From positions 42,501 through 106,500 of the forward strand of contig CAUYUJ010016484.1 of the NCBI GenBank assembly GCA_963575745.1: a stretch of DNA of 64,000 bases, read 5' to 3'. The stretch is from Prorocentrum cordatum. Lineage: Eukaryota; Sar; Dinophyceae; Prorocentrales; Prorocentraceae. Position 1 is the stretch's first letter. Each line of letters opens with the position of its first letter. The translations under genes were made by a program, and so were the position numbers. Under the pieces are notes generated by a model. That model had not been told where the DNA came from. It searched no databases and worked only from the letters and a program-made list of their open reading frames with translations. Below are positions 17,880 through 29,520 of the stretch, piece after piece.

Positions 17880-19600
17880 GCAAACCATATGAATGAACAC
17901 ACTCGCGCCCCCTAGTGTTTTCACGTTAGCACGGCCATGGCGTTTCAGTCCGATCAGTTCCTTACACTGGCGCAAGGGAACTGTCGTGTGCATTTGCCAC
18001 GGACCACGGCTTCAATGCTCGCTGTGTGCTCCACAGTACCACTATCGCACTATGCGGCGCGCTGCATAAAGAAGCCTGCGTTGGGCCCCGAGGGTGGCCT
18101 GGTTGGTTGCATTTAGGGCTTGCGCGAGATACGCAAGGCAAAACCTCTAAGTGCTAAAGAAGGGGGGGGGGCTCGCGCGAACGCCCGTCGAGCTCGCAGG
18201 AAGTCTGAGCAGGTCCCCGAAGAGACCCACAGGCCCCAGGACAACCAAGGGGGGAAGGGCTTAGCAGATGACCCTGAGAGCGCTGCGGGTGCAAGGCATC
18301 AAGGTGGCCTCGAAGGGGGGGGAACCCAAGGGAAACATTGGATTTGGCAGTTGGCGCGCGAGCAACTATGTGATACAATGGCCCCGAATGCCACGGCTGC
18401 GGCGCCGCCTTAGGAATATTGCGTTTTGCTGTGGAGGACAGAGGAAAGCTTTCGTAGATGCGCGCAAAGCCCCGAGAGGTCCTGGAGAGGGCTCGATGGT
18501 GGAGGCTTGAAGGGCTGTCAGCCATCAGAGGGGGCTCAAGGTGGTCCCAAGGGAAACCCTACATGTGTCTGTCGAGGTGTGGGAAAGTTGTTTAGCACTG
18601 GCCCTAGGTGCCATATCCTCGGAGCCGCTTTAGGGGGGAGGGGGAGGGGGGCATCGCGCTTTTCAGGGGGAGGGCCCTGAAGACCGTCGAAAAGACTTGG
18701 AGTGTCGCAAGAGGGCGTCGCGGTTGGGAGTCATTGTATATCGGGTGTCTTTGCCACCCCCCTCTTGTACCTCGAAGGTTGGCACAGCAGGGATCGTCAC
18801 CTTTCTGGGTAGGGGCCGACTATGGCGCCGCCGATGCCAGGGCCCCTAGTAATATTACAACTACGGCTACCACTGCAACTGCAACGCTGCGTCTGTTACC
18901 AAGGATCTGATACAAGAAACATGCGCGATGTGACCCAACAGCATACGCACGATGACCTAGAAGATACGACCGTGCTTTGAGGAGGACAATGGGGCCAATA
19001 TGGATACTACACGTGATCAGGCTCGCCTCCGCACCGCCGAGTTCTTTGCGCGCCAATAGCGGCAGCACTCACCAATGACGAGGATGTCTCAGGCCAACAC
19101 CCCGCCAACAGACCTAGCACACGCGCTCCAGCCTTGGAATACTAGGCGGTGACAGGCGAAGCCCAATATTATTTCAAAGGCAAGTTGCTACATATTGGGT
19201 ACCATGTGTGTTATGCTGGAGCGTGGGGGGGACGGTTGTGTCGAATATTGCTATGATATGGACACCCCGAGAACGTTCGAAGCAATTTGCGTTGGAATGC
19301 ACATATCAAGTCAACGCATGAGAGCTGGCAAATTTCAGCATCGATGCACGTCGGAACCCAACGGCTCTGGAGCGCCACGTGTAATCTCCAAACAACTCTG
19401 CTGATGAATGGGGAGGCTGGCCGCAACATTTGGAAAACTGCGCACGCTGTGCAACTAGCATCTCGAAGGGATCCCAGGCGCCTGTCCAGTGTGACCACTG
19501 GTCGCGCCAACAATACAATGTGGCCGTGCTGCGTCGGCAGTGTCACTGTACACGGCGCTCGGGCATTGAAGCGCATTCTGGGCACACGCAGCAGTAACAG
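17880..19600. other. Intergenic, weak internal duplication
   Basis: Two loosely similar segments (about 18300-18480 and 18540-18720) share 'cccaagggaaac' and related words. A 'gcgttgg...' GC-rich background has scattered frames only. No gene is supported. Confidence 0.35.
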
Positions 19601-19607
19601 GGCGAGA

Positions 19608-20324
19608 TCAATCAAAGCTCGATGCCTGTTTGATGATATGTTTGATGCTCGGGTGGGTATGCTTTTCCCAGTCGGGCACCGCCTTGAGGAGCTTATGCTG
19701 TGCCTCGCACTTGACCATCATCTGGACATCATCAGACTTACACGTCTTGAAGATCCACAGCACCGTTCCAGAGATCTTGGAAACTGTGGCTTGCGTGATC
19801 AAACGGAGGCTCTTAGCCTGCAACTCCTTGTCGGGCTCCTCGTCCTTTTCGAAACACTCGACGAAGGCAGCGTGCGTCTTGATCACAGAGCTGAGGGCGT
19901 TCACCTTGACACCAATCCCTTTCACATCCATTGACGTTGCAATCTCTGCTGCTTTCGACCACTCGTCATAGTTGGTATTGAACGCGTTGTCGGCAAGGCC
20001 GTCGTACCATGTCTTCCCGTCGACCCCCCCGCCAGCGACCTGCTCGAGCTCCATGGATGCGTTGGCCACGGCATCCCTCGTTGCAGAGACGCCTGCATGA
20101 TACAACTCCTGGAACAAGCTTCTGGCGGATGCCTTGATCGCATCGGCATCGGTCCAAGTCAAAGTGGACGGCAGCGCAGGAGCGGTCGGGCGCAACGCTT
20201 CATACGACTTCAGGCACCCCGATAAACGAAGGGCACGGGTCAGGTCTGCATCTGCTGCGAATCTGTCATTTGCGTTGCCGCCCGATGACATGATCTCGTC
20301 CAGTATGGCTGCAATCTCGTGACC
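19608..20324 (-). CDS. Exon 4 (terminal) of the four-exon gene
   Basis: 238 codons plus stop. The acceptor 'tcgccagacag' is followed by GGTCACGAG at 20324 in phase 0. The sequence is acidic and helical (GHEIAAILDEIMSSGG ... LWIFKTCKSDDVQMMVKCEA) and ends IIKQASSFD-stop. With the exon 3 donor it defines a 1,301-bp intron (21625-20325). Confidence 0.6.
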   Translation of the reverse strand, partial: GHEIAAILDEIMSSGGNANDRFAADADLTRALRLSGCLKSYEALRPTAPALPSTLTWTDADAIKASARSLFQELYHAGVSATRDAVANASMELEQVAGGGVDGKTWYDGLADNAFNTNYDEWSKAAEIATSMDVKGIGVKVNALSSVIKTHAAFVECFEKDEEPDKELQAKSLRLITQATVSKISGTVLWIFKTCKSDDVQMMVKCEAQHKLLKAVPDWEKHTHPSIKHIIKQASSFD

Positions 20325-23300
20325 CTGTCTGGCGATCCACCGACCACCCCCCATGCGCGGCCGCCGAGCGCATCACATCTCGCATTGCCCTCGCAACCCC
20401 ATACCCCGCCGACCATTGACAGCGGACATCGTGCAAATGGTTCGGACACTCCAACAAATCGTGAATTGCAGCATGTACTTCGCACACGCGTGGTTTACCA
20501 AGCGGGGCGGCACGGGCCACGCGAACGCGGGACAGATGTGCGTGCACGCAGCATGTATGCAGTTGGTATGTATTTGGCGTTCGAATTGAACTAGCGGAGC
20601 GGGCGAATCGGAGATTGATGCATTCGATGCGTCGCAACGCAACGCAAACCATAGCAGCGCAAAGCAACGCAACGCAACGCAGCACACGCCAACGCAAGTG
20701 TTGCAAAGATGCCCAACCCATGCCCGATCAAAGCTTCAGAAGGTGTCCCAGATGGAGCCCACATGGGCGCCATGGACCATGAGACCCTATTGGCGGCCCT
20801 CATCGGGACCCTCGCAGGCCCTCGTGGACCCATCTCGAAGCTTTCCTGGTGCCTGGCGCGGAGCCACCAGAGGGCCCTAGGCCGCTTCCGAGAAGGCCCA
20901 TGCAAGCCCGCCAGAGGGCTCCAAAAGGGCGCGCGTCTCAGCGGAAAAGGTACACCAGTTGGTGTGCACCGTGTTCTATTTCTCGGAGGTGTCTTGGGGT
21001 GTTGGCGGAGCCCTCCCATGCCATCTTGGAACATGTTTGTTTCTTTCACGCGTCCGTGCCTCAGTCTGGCAAGGTTCTCGCGCGTTTCCTATAGGTTTCT
21101 GGTCACCGCTCTTCTGGAGCAGGTTTGTCCACCCCACTCCAGTAAAGGGGGTGGGCGCGCTTTCTTTAGGGAGGTCGTCACGTTCCTAGCACCCGCCCAG
21201 GGCGACGTGCCCCCGTTGGGCAATCGTGGAACCCTCATGTGGCCATATCAAGCACCTCTTGGACCTCTCTCGGGGCACCCCTGGGGGACATCGCGGGGCC
21301 TTCGGGCCCCCTTACTGCAGGTGAGTTAGCGCTGTCGCCGCGCATGGTTTGACAGCGCGAGCTCTGGCGCATGCCGGATTGTCTTGGGGCTTGTTCGGGG
21401 TAATTTTGGGCCCCTCTCGGGGCGCCCGCGGAGCCCTCTTGAGCAACAGCGTACACCGCGCGAAATCTTTCGAGCCTTCTCGGGCCCCCCAGAGGTCCAA
21501 GAAACCCTTGAGAGCCCCTCCCCGCCAAGATCACCAACAGCCACCAGAGCCCACCCCTCCAAACGAACATCAACGAGTCCCAGGGGCAGGCGGCGGACGG
21601 CGAAGTCATGTTTGCCAACTCGGACCTTCCCCATGTAAGTGGCGTGCTCGGGATCGGTATCTGAGAACAGCTGCTCGAGCTTCAACAGAAGCGCGAACCA
21701 ATCTGATTTGGAGCACGTCGACTGCAGCGTTACTCTCGAAACCAGCTTCTCAAGTACAAGCTCCCAGAGCTGGTTGATCTCGTCAGGGTACGAGGCCATA
21801 GGCGTCTGGTCCATCTGACCGACGGCGTCGTACAGCACCCACATGATATCAGGATCGAGGTCGTACTGCTTGCTGGCGGCTCGCTCGGCGACATGCTCCT
21901 TAGCCCCGATCGCGGCTGCCACCAAAGTTTTGCAACGCTCGCTCTGGCCATGCAGCGCCTCCACCTTGGCCAGGATGGCCTTCAAGGGGGGGAACTTCTC
22001 AGACAGGGGCCAAATCTTCGATGCTTTTCCGATCATGGATGCGATGCTGGAAAGGGGAATGGCGTGGATCTCGCCACAGTCGCCCTGCTCTCCACGGGGG
22101 GCCAGAACTGCGCTGCAGTGGTCCGCGATCTTGGTCTTGAGCAGCTCGTACAAATCATCAACATAATCGCTGCGCAGCGTCATCATCCATTCCACGATCA
22201 TGCCCAGACCCGCCACCGTGCCATCGGCGCGCTGGGGCGCGTTAGAACGTGCTTGCTGTCTGGTTAAAGGTGCATTCAATGATTTCCTGGGACTCCCCCC
22301 CCTCCCCTCTCCTCCTCATCGCTCGCATCATCGGAAGACAGCGCCTCCTCCAGGACTTGCTCTGAGGAGGTCGTCTCGGCTTCCAGACGGCCTCAAGACA
22401 ACGACAGGCTGACCCAAGAGCACCAGCAGGGGACTTCTAGAGGTCTTGCATCACCCAGGGAGCCCCAAGACATCGCAATAGTGCCCCGATACTGCCCACG
22501 AGGCCCCCAAGACGTCCCACGATACGCCCATACCGCATTCCACACGTCTAGTACCTAGTATCACCAGCAGCTGCAGCGTTGCAGTGAGTTGCGCTGGCAC
22601 GATGGCGGGGACTGCCGAAGGCAGCTAGATATTTTGCCAACTCATCGTGCGTGGTCTGTGAGGCCGTCGCCTCCTGCGGTATGCCCTTTGCGAAAGACCA
22701 AGCATTCTGGAGGTCAGTGGAGTGCTTGCGCAAGGCATCCGACGAATCCATATACAACGCCAGCATTCGTGCCATGTAGCAGTCCGACTTCATGATGAGC
22801 CGCCCGACCATGGCCAAGATGCTAGTGTCCTGGAGGTTCTTCGCCACTTCGCTCATCCTCTTGGTAGCCCGTATGTTCTTATCCTTCAAGATTTGGAAGG
22901 TGATCTTCGGAGCCAAAATGGAGTGCACGGCTCGAAGGCAAGAAATGGCATCCAGCAGCACGGAAGTGAACAACTCGCTGAGCTCAGCGCCCTCCTGGCT
23001 GGCGATCAGTTGGTCGATTGCCTGCTCGGCGAGGGACATGACCTTGAGAATCTCGCCTGGGCCTTTCTCGATCCATTGGCTGACCAAGTCGTGCACTAAG
23101 AAGGAGCTGAACAGCGAAGCCTTCTGCGCCTCAGAGTTCCCGCAGGCGCACAGCAGCGGCTGGAGAGGGTCGAAGATCAATAAGTCTACGTCAGCGGTCC
23201 ACGGCGTAATGACCCGCAAGAACTGGAGGGACTCCTCAATGTTGCCCCTCAAGAGGAGCAGCCGCCGTTTCACCATGCCAGCCTCGACAACTGTAGGCCA

Positions 23301-24912
23301 ACCACTCTCACACTCGCTACCCTTGAGAGCCTGGATGTTCGCGCGGTACGTCTCCTCGTCGGTAATTGTGACAACCTGATCTGGTGACATGGTCTCTGCT
23401 AGTGTTGCCAACCGCACCTTGGCCTCCAACACGTTGATCAGCTCCTTCAGCGTAGCGTCGGAAGTGCCAGCGTTCCTCTCGATGTGGTCAGCCCCTTGTC
23501 GCAGACTCTTCCGATCAACCTCGCCTATCAAAGCGCTGTGGACACTGATGCGTCCAGTCCAGTATTGAGCCTTCTGGTGGGCATTCATCTTCCGAATATC
23601 TTCCCCAGACTTCTTCTCTACGAGCCCAGGTGGTTCGCCTCCAGACCGACTGCAATCATCATGACCACCCTGAGGCGCTCGCAACATCCAGGACGCAGCC
23701 GACGCAACAGACGGCGCCCTTGCCAATGGGAAATTCTTCGCGGCAGGCGATGTGGACGGAGGCGGCATGGAGAACATTGACGCTGCTACTGAGCCTGGCC
23801 CAGTCTTGTCAGGACTGCCACCGAGCGCGGCCACCGCCGCAGCGGTCAATCCGCTGCCCCCTGCTGCGCCGAGGCCGGCAGGCATCATCCTGAGCGGGCC
23901 TTCCACCAATGCGCCAGGCAACGCAGGGATGCTGCCGTACAACACTGTCGCACCTGTCTGGTCCATATGTTCGTTCCTGTACTTGTTCAGCTGCTGGGCG
24001 GTCTGCCCCTCGAAGAGGACGGACGTGCTATCCACGAGTTGTTTTGCACTTTGATGGCAGACCTCCCTCTTCACAGACAGCGTGTGGAATGGCATGCGTG
24101 GGTCCTGGGCGAGGAACCACGTGGTTGGGGCGCCCTTCAGGTTGGGGATGGTCACAGTCGGGTACGTCTTCTCTGGATCCTGCACCTGCGCGGCCTTCAT
24201 GTCGGCAGCGGTGAGGGCCAGTACCGTTCGTTCCAGGATGGTGCTCGCCCCTCTGGTCTCGGTCAAGGTCTCCTATGCGAGGCCGAAGTCCAGACAAATC
24301 CCCCTTGCGCCTATCACGCCACCGCCTCCACCCTGGTAGGGGGGGCGGGGGCGCGAGATAGGCGCGGGGGGGATTGGGCCAGGGAGTGCAGAGACGGCCC
24401 CGATCCTCAGCGAACTGTGGTTCATCTTCTCCGCGGTGCACCCGCGCGGCCTTGGACACGTCCTCCTTGAACGTTGGTGACTCGTGGTACTTGGCGCAAA
24501 AGTCGGACCACGTCATTGGCTTCACTGTTTCATGGACCGCCTCGCAGTCCCTGCGCTTGTCCTCCTCGCCCTGGACCTCCTGAGAGCACCATTGCACTGC
24601 AGTGTCGTCATCTCCGAGCTCAGGGCGCACGGCCAAGCAACACCTGCACCTGGTCTCGCCGTCCGTCACCGCCATTGCTGAGGCCGCTGGGAGCTTGCCC
24701 CTGCCGCGACCGCCTCGGCCCCTGCTGCTGCAGACGCGCGATGCTGCGGTCAGGAGGCCACCGCCAGCCTTTGGCGCAGCCGCCTTCCTCGGCGCCTTGG
24801 CCTTGGGAATGACATCTGCGCTCGCCTCTGCACCGCCAACCAGCAAAGAGCTGCTGCCAAGGCCGACACTCTCATCATCAGGACGCGCAATTTTGCGCTT
24901 GGCAGGGGGCAT
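19608..24912 (-). CDS. Large four-exon gene of unknown function (exons given below)
   Basis: Four long, collinear minus-strand coding blocks, each in phase with consensus AG acceptors, are best explained as one gene of about 1,190 codons. The suggested exons are 24912 to ~24390, 24272 to ~22570, ~22255 to 21626, and 20324 to 19608. The N-terminus (MPPAKRKIARP) is basic and then Ala/Pro/Lys-rich. A short Cys/His-containing stretch (CRCC...C...C...H) and 'MTWSDFCAKYHESPTFKEDV' follow. The rest is mostly helical with no membrane segments. Introns of about 0.1, 0.3 and 1.3 kb contain the G/C-rich 'gggcccctctcggggc' type of dispersed repeat seen between other genes here. I do not recognise a function. 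The start is chosen at MPPAKRK because the sequence upstream of it is not protein-like. The alternative is two or three adjacent genes. Confidence 0.55.
21626..22255 (-). CDS. Exon 3 of the four-exon gene
   Basis: About 210 codons, beginning after 'aaccagacag' at 22255 (QARSNAPQR) in phase 0 and ending at TAC ATG GGG AAG before a GTCCGA donor at 21625. It includes 'MIVEWMMTLRSDYVDDLYEL' and 'DPDIMWVLYDAVGQMDQTPM'. Beyond 21625 the frame stays open by chance but becomes low-complexity and resembles intergenic repeats. Confidence 0.58.
22570..24272 (-). CDS. Exon 2 of the four-exon gene
   Basis: About 567 codons. The acceptor 'cctcgcatag' lies directly before GAGACC at 24272 and opens the frame in phase 0. 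Landmarks are 'TVTIPNLKGAPTTWFLAQDP', an Ala/Gly/Pro-rich linker, then a long helical domain with 'LINVLEAKVRLATLAETMS' and 'LIFDPLQPLLCACG'. The frame stops at 22548. The donor probably lies just before that, near 22565-22600. Confidence 0.65.
24390..24912 (-). CDS. Exon 1 of the four-exon gene
   Basis: This is the ATG-containing exon, about 174 codons. It carries the basic N-terminus, an Arg/Gly-rich linker, the Cys-rich patch 'ETRCRCCLAVRPELG', and 'PMTWSDFCAKYHESPTF'. It ends near 'DEPQFAEDRG', after which the frame turns into Pro-rich intron-like sequence. The donor is uncertain (GA or GC type). Confidence 0.6.
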
Positions 24913-24994
24913 GGTCGAGGCTGAAGAGTAAAAACTGAAGTCGCGTGCCAGAGGGCCTCGAACCAACGCCCTATAGTCACGAATCATCTCCATA

Positions 24995-25778
24995 GGGGGT
25001 CAGCGCGTAGCGAGCTGTGGGGTACGAGCACGCTGCGCAGGCGTGTGAGGCAACGTTTGGAAGTGATTCCCTGATTAGGCACGTAGGCACTCAACCATGC
25101 AGGTTCCTGATCTGGGGTCGCGCCTGTGCCCGTCTGGTGGGGCCCCTGGCTTCGGAGGCCTAAGGCTCCGCCCAGAGGGAGGGACGCAGTGCGTCCAGTC
25201 TGGTGGCAGGTTGGCTTATCTTGTCCTAGCAGCGGAAATATCGCGGGGCCTTGGTGTGCCTCAAGGGGGGGGGGCAATTTTGAGGAGCCTCCATTGAAAC
25301 GGACGTGCACGCACGTGTTTGGGTGAGGTCGTTCTGCCGTGAACGTTTGTGTGCTTGCATGTATGATTGTGTGTGTATGTGAGTGTGTTCGTTGTTGTGT
25401 TACGTGTTAAGTTTTAAGGCTTATGTTTATGTTTAACAGTTTAACTATGGTATCTGTCCCCCAAGAGCACCCACCTGTTGTTGCAATTCACTAGGGACCA
25501 TAGAGGGCGTGCATGAGCCTCGCGAAAACCATAGAGGACTAATTGCACCCACCTGTTGTTGTTTTGCACCAAAGTAGGGCTTGAACGGGTCTAGAGAAAA
25601 GGAGGAGGGAGGATATGGATGCATAGACATGATGAAGCGTTCCTCCAGACCTTCACTGTTCGGTGAGTCCGCCTGGTCGCCGAACGCTGGCTATGAACTG
25701 AAAGCCGAAAAAAACAGTCTGAGCAGCTCGGCATACGGCTGCACACGCAGCCTGAGAGGAACGAGAAGGAAACTCGGC
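24995..25778. other. Upstream intergenic region of the four-exon gene
   Basis: It contains two direct copies of 'gcacccacctgttgttg' (about 25468 and 25546) and two of 'ccatagagg', suggesting a short tandem duplication. There are TG-rich words at 25340-25440. No promoter motif can be supported. Confidence 0.4.
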
Positions 25779-26072
25779 CTAAGGCCGCGCAGCTGCTGCG
25801 TTCACTTCGGCCTGCCACTGAGCCCGAACCTCATCGTTCACAGTCTGAATCGCAGATTCACCGTGCGCAGCGTTCTGATCATCATGCTGGATGCCCTGAG
25901 CGGCTGCTTCCTCTATGCGCTCCATCCGAGCCCTCAAATCCCTGATGCGTTTTCCCATGTACTTGATCTGACACTTCATCAGACGCATCTGGATCCTGCT
26001 CTTCGTGAGCTGCTTGGTCAGCATGTAAACTGTTTTCATGGTGGGGCTCGGAACTGCAGTGCGAACTGACAA
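25779..26072 (-). CDS. Small coiled-coil-like ORF, hypothetical
   Basis: 97 codons. The stretch from 'MKTVYMLTKQLTKSRIQMRL' to 'IRDLRARMERIEEAAAQG' is strongly helical with heptad-like Leu/Ile/Met spacing, then an acidic/Gln-rich tail ends at a stop. The composition is protein-like compared with the surrounding frames, and the strand agrees with the neighbouring gene. It could be a free small gene or an exon of something larger. I recognise no family. Confidence 0.3.
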   Translation of the reverse strand: MSVRTAVPSPTMKTVYMLTKQLTKSRIQMRLMKCQIKYMGKRIRDLRARMERIEEAAAQGIQHDDQNAAHGESAIQTVNDEVRAQWQAEVNAAAARP

Positions 26073-26637
26073 ACTGCACTGGGAACGACCAGCTGCTGAG
26101 GCTGGGAGGAGGCTCGAAAGTGGCCGCTCAAATCATTTGAGCCCCGTGGTCAGCGAATAATGCATATCACACACTGGCAGGAGCAACACAGTAATCAGAC
26201 CACCCCCCATAGTTCACAACTTATCCTGGAATTGACGTTCACGTTGTTTCGTGTATTTGTCTATTTCCCCCTCCCTTGACCCTTGAAGAACGAGCATCAC
26301 ATGCTCAAACCTATGATAGGGAGGAGGTGTGGAGACAAGCACGGAGATAAAGGCGCCACCCGCATGGGCGCGGGTTGTCGGACCCCGAGGGGGGCTCCTT
26401 TTCGAGCGGGGAGCCCAATCAACGCACACATAATGTGGCGCGAACGAAACTAGTGCGCCTCCCGCAGCAAGAATGAAGTACCCTGTAATTGGAGGCCTTG
26501 GTGCGGCGCAGCTTTTCCAAACCCTTTTCCCCGCTACTGAAAGTTAAGCTCCTCTCATGAGAGCCCATGTGCGCTGGCCGGGTGGGAATGCGAAATTCCA
26601 GAGAGCATGTAGCGCACAGTCAGGCCCACAGTCAGGC

Positions 26638-26642
26638 CCACG

Positions 26643-26674
<32 letters not shown>

Positions 26675-26775
26675 CACACGCGGTCACACGCACAAACACA
26701 TTCACACGCACACACACACAAACACACGCACACACACACACACACACACGCACACACACACACACGCACGTCAGG
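26638..26775 (+). repeat. CA dinucleotide tract
   Basis: This is 'acacacacac' with occasional G or A changes over about 135 bp. Confidence 0.95.
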
Positions 26776-26779
26776 CCCA

Positions 26780-28520
26780 CACCGCATGCCACGAGATCTT
26801 CAACGTTAGCATCGCCCCCTTTCGAGAACCTCAAGACACCAGCATGAGGAGCTGGCGTTTCTTGGAACACCTGACTTATCCTCATATGTCCTCAGCCGTA
26901 GGGGTCCTCGCGGACCCTTGGAATACGTCAGCAGTCCCGAGGCAGCTTCACGAGTCCTATTGTATGCGGCGTAACCAGCACGGATTCTCAGAACACCCTA
27001 GTTACCGACACGAATATCATAAGTTCTCCTGCACCTTGGGCAACCCGTTGCAACCTTGAAAACAAATGATAGAACCATTCGGGAACGTTTCTCGACTCGA
27101 ACCCTGGGGTGGTCACGAGGAAATCTGTGCTTTCAGGAATCCGTAGGGATCCTCCTGGATCATTCAGATATCATCCTAGTCATTTGTCTGAGATGATGTG
27201 GACCCCTCAGAGCCTCAACAATGCAGACGAACCTTGAGAAACCCATACGAACCTTCAGGGGCCCCAATGTCCTCAGGAATCCTTGGGGGTCTCGGGGCAC
27301 CTTCAAGGATTCGCTAGGGTTATTTGGGTATCCTGGTGGATCCTCAGAAACGCTGCAAGGGCCGCGCGGACCCGTTATGTAGAGACCCTCTTAACCTTAA
27401 GGAACAGGTAGGCATCCGAATGCACTTCAGACAAAAGGGCATGTGTTGAATACATGTTTGGACTATATAGGTATGCGCATGTGAATGTGCCACGATCAGG
27501 AACCTTCAATACTCCCTACGGGGCCCTAGTGTAGCGGGTACATGAGAAGACGTGAAGGCACGCCGAGCTCGGAGTCGGACATTGACAGAACATATGGAAA
27601 GGGATCGTGGCACGATCAATCTATCACACCACAGACAGACCAACACCAGAGAAGCAATCAGCCCAATCAAATGCGGGTGGTGCGACATCGCCGACGCTCC
27701 GCCCATTGCCCAAACGGCCACGGGCGAGGCAGCAACATCCAACCGAAGTGGGCGCAACAAGTGCAATCTCCAGCGCGCGTCAGCGCGCTCTCCCACGCGC
27801 AGCCCCGCGCCTTTCCAAGCGCCACTAGGGGCAGAGGAGACGGAGTCCATATGGCACCCGCTCCCCTTTGGAATTCTGAGACGCGTTTCTGGAACTATTG
27901 GGAATCTTCGGGGTCCCGCACGAGCGCCCAATGTTCCTCAGGATGCCAAAGGAATAAAAGCGAACGCCGAGGGGTGCTCAGGACAGCCTCTGGGACCCCT
28001 TGGAATCATGTTCGGAATCGTATGGAACCCTTTTTGGGACCTCGGGAACCCTGAAGAATCCCTCGGAATTGTCACGCATCACCAGGAACACGAGGGATGC
28101 CGCGGTAACCCGAAGGGGCAACATACGCCAAAATGGCACCACATGACACCCCAATGGAAACGCACGAAGTGCCCGTCTCGGATTCTTGTTGGAACCCTGG
28201 ACCTCCTGGACACCGCGTGGAACCCTGGGCCCGAGGAGTCATTGGCAACCCTCCGGAATCACCGCCCACCCCCGTCAATACTCACGAAACCCAACCAACC
28301 TTCACGAATCCCGAGGGACCCCCAGCCACCTTCGCGAACCCGAAGGAACACCAAGGACTCCAGGAATCCTCAGGGGACGCCAGGCATCCCGTGGAAATCT
28401 CTGTAACCCCCGAGGAACCCGAACTTTTTTCAATCACCTCTTGGACCCACCAGAGTCCATGGGACCCGTCGGGGGCCCCCATGAACCCCTTCGGGCGCAC
28501 GTACTTCCCACGTGACCCAG
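26780..28520. other. Intergenic built of degenerate GGAACCCT-type words
   Basis: Words such as 'ggaacccttgggaatc', 'ccttcaggggcccc' and 'cctcaggaat' recur loosely through 26870-27400 and 27850-28510 in both orientations. This gives long but meaningless frames, for example 27552-28406. There is no gene I can support. Confidence 0.4.
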
Positions 28521-28629
28521 CGGGTGCACGCAGCCCCTCGGCAACCCATCGGGCGCGCGGGTGTAGCAGACGGTTGCTACTGAACGCACGTTCGTGGCCG
28601 AACATTGGGCGCGCGCGTGCGTCAATAGC

Positions 28630-28860
28630 GGATGCGCCCGTTTTTTATACACCCCAGGCGAAGGGGGGGTCGGGGGGGGAGCGGGGGGGAGGGGGGTCTC
28701 TGCAAAATTCCGACGCAGGGGCGCCCTCTGCGCCGCGCAAGTGCAGCGCCCAGGACATTGGCACTGGCGCACGGCCGCCAAAGGGGGGGGGGGAGTTCGC
28801 GCGCGCGCACCAACCCCCCCCCCCCAGGCACTAACCGTTTCGCCAGGCCAGCTGCCAGGT
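28630..28860. other. G-run and C-run cluster
   Basis: Multiple runs of 6-10 G (28660-28700, 28780-28790) and a 12-base C run near 28815 lie here. On the plus strand these could form G-quadruplexes. Confidence 0.6.
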
Positions 28861-28899
28861 ACTAGTCACCAAAACCCGGAGACTAGTCGCGCCGCCAAA

Positions 28900-29520
28900 C
28901 TAGTCACCGCGCACTAGTGACGACGACGCCGCGGGCTGAACATAGTGACGGCCCGTCGCCGCGCCTGGAAAAGTACTGACGGTTAGTGACGGGTTTTGGC
29001 CCCGTAATAAAAAATAGTAACGGGTAGTGAAAACATAGTAACGGGTAGTAACTGGTAGTGAAAACATGGTAACGGTTAGTGAAAACATAGTAACGGTTAG
29101 TGAAAACATAGTAACGGTTAGTGAAAAACATAGTAACGGTTAGTGAAAACGTAGTGACGAAAATACTGAAAAAAAGTAATGAAAAATAGTGAAAACTTAA
29201 TGTCGGTAGTGAACAAATAGTGACGGCTACACGCGGTTAGTGAAAACATACTAACGACTAGTGAAAACATAATAACGGGTAGTGGAAACATAGTAACGAC
29301 TAGTAACGGTTAGTGACAACATAGTAACGTGTAGTGAAACATAGTAACGACTAGTAACGGCGATGTGCTCGGCCGTCGAAAAGTAGTGACGACTAGTGAC
29401 GGGCGCCGCCTGGGCCGTCGAAAAGTAGTGGCGACTAGTGACGGGCACGTCGTGGGTTGGTGAAAGTAGTGACGGGTAGTGACGGTCGGCTCTGGGCGCC
29501 CGTTGGGTTAGCGACGGGTT
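28900..29520 (+). repeat. TAGTGACGG / TAGTGAAAACATAGTAACGG satellite
   Basis: A roughly 20-bp unit, 'agtaacggttagtgaaaaca', is repeated many times. It is clean around 29030-29150 and more degenerate outside, grading into 'gtagtgacgggtagtgacgg' near 29380-29500. It shares vocabulary with 17725-17870. Confidence 0.88.

Noticed and set aside
18480-18535. Second spliced-leader relic ('agccatcagagggggctcaag')
   Set aside because: It shares the two ends of the leader, but needs an insertion of several bases in the middle and has no same-strand coding frame next to it.
21326-21625. Extension of exon 3 of the four-exon gene to its stop at 21326
   Set aside because: After a good GT donor at 21625 the frame turns into the 'gggcccctctcgggg' repeat shared with intergenic DNA, so I treat it as intron.
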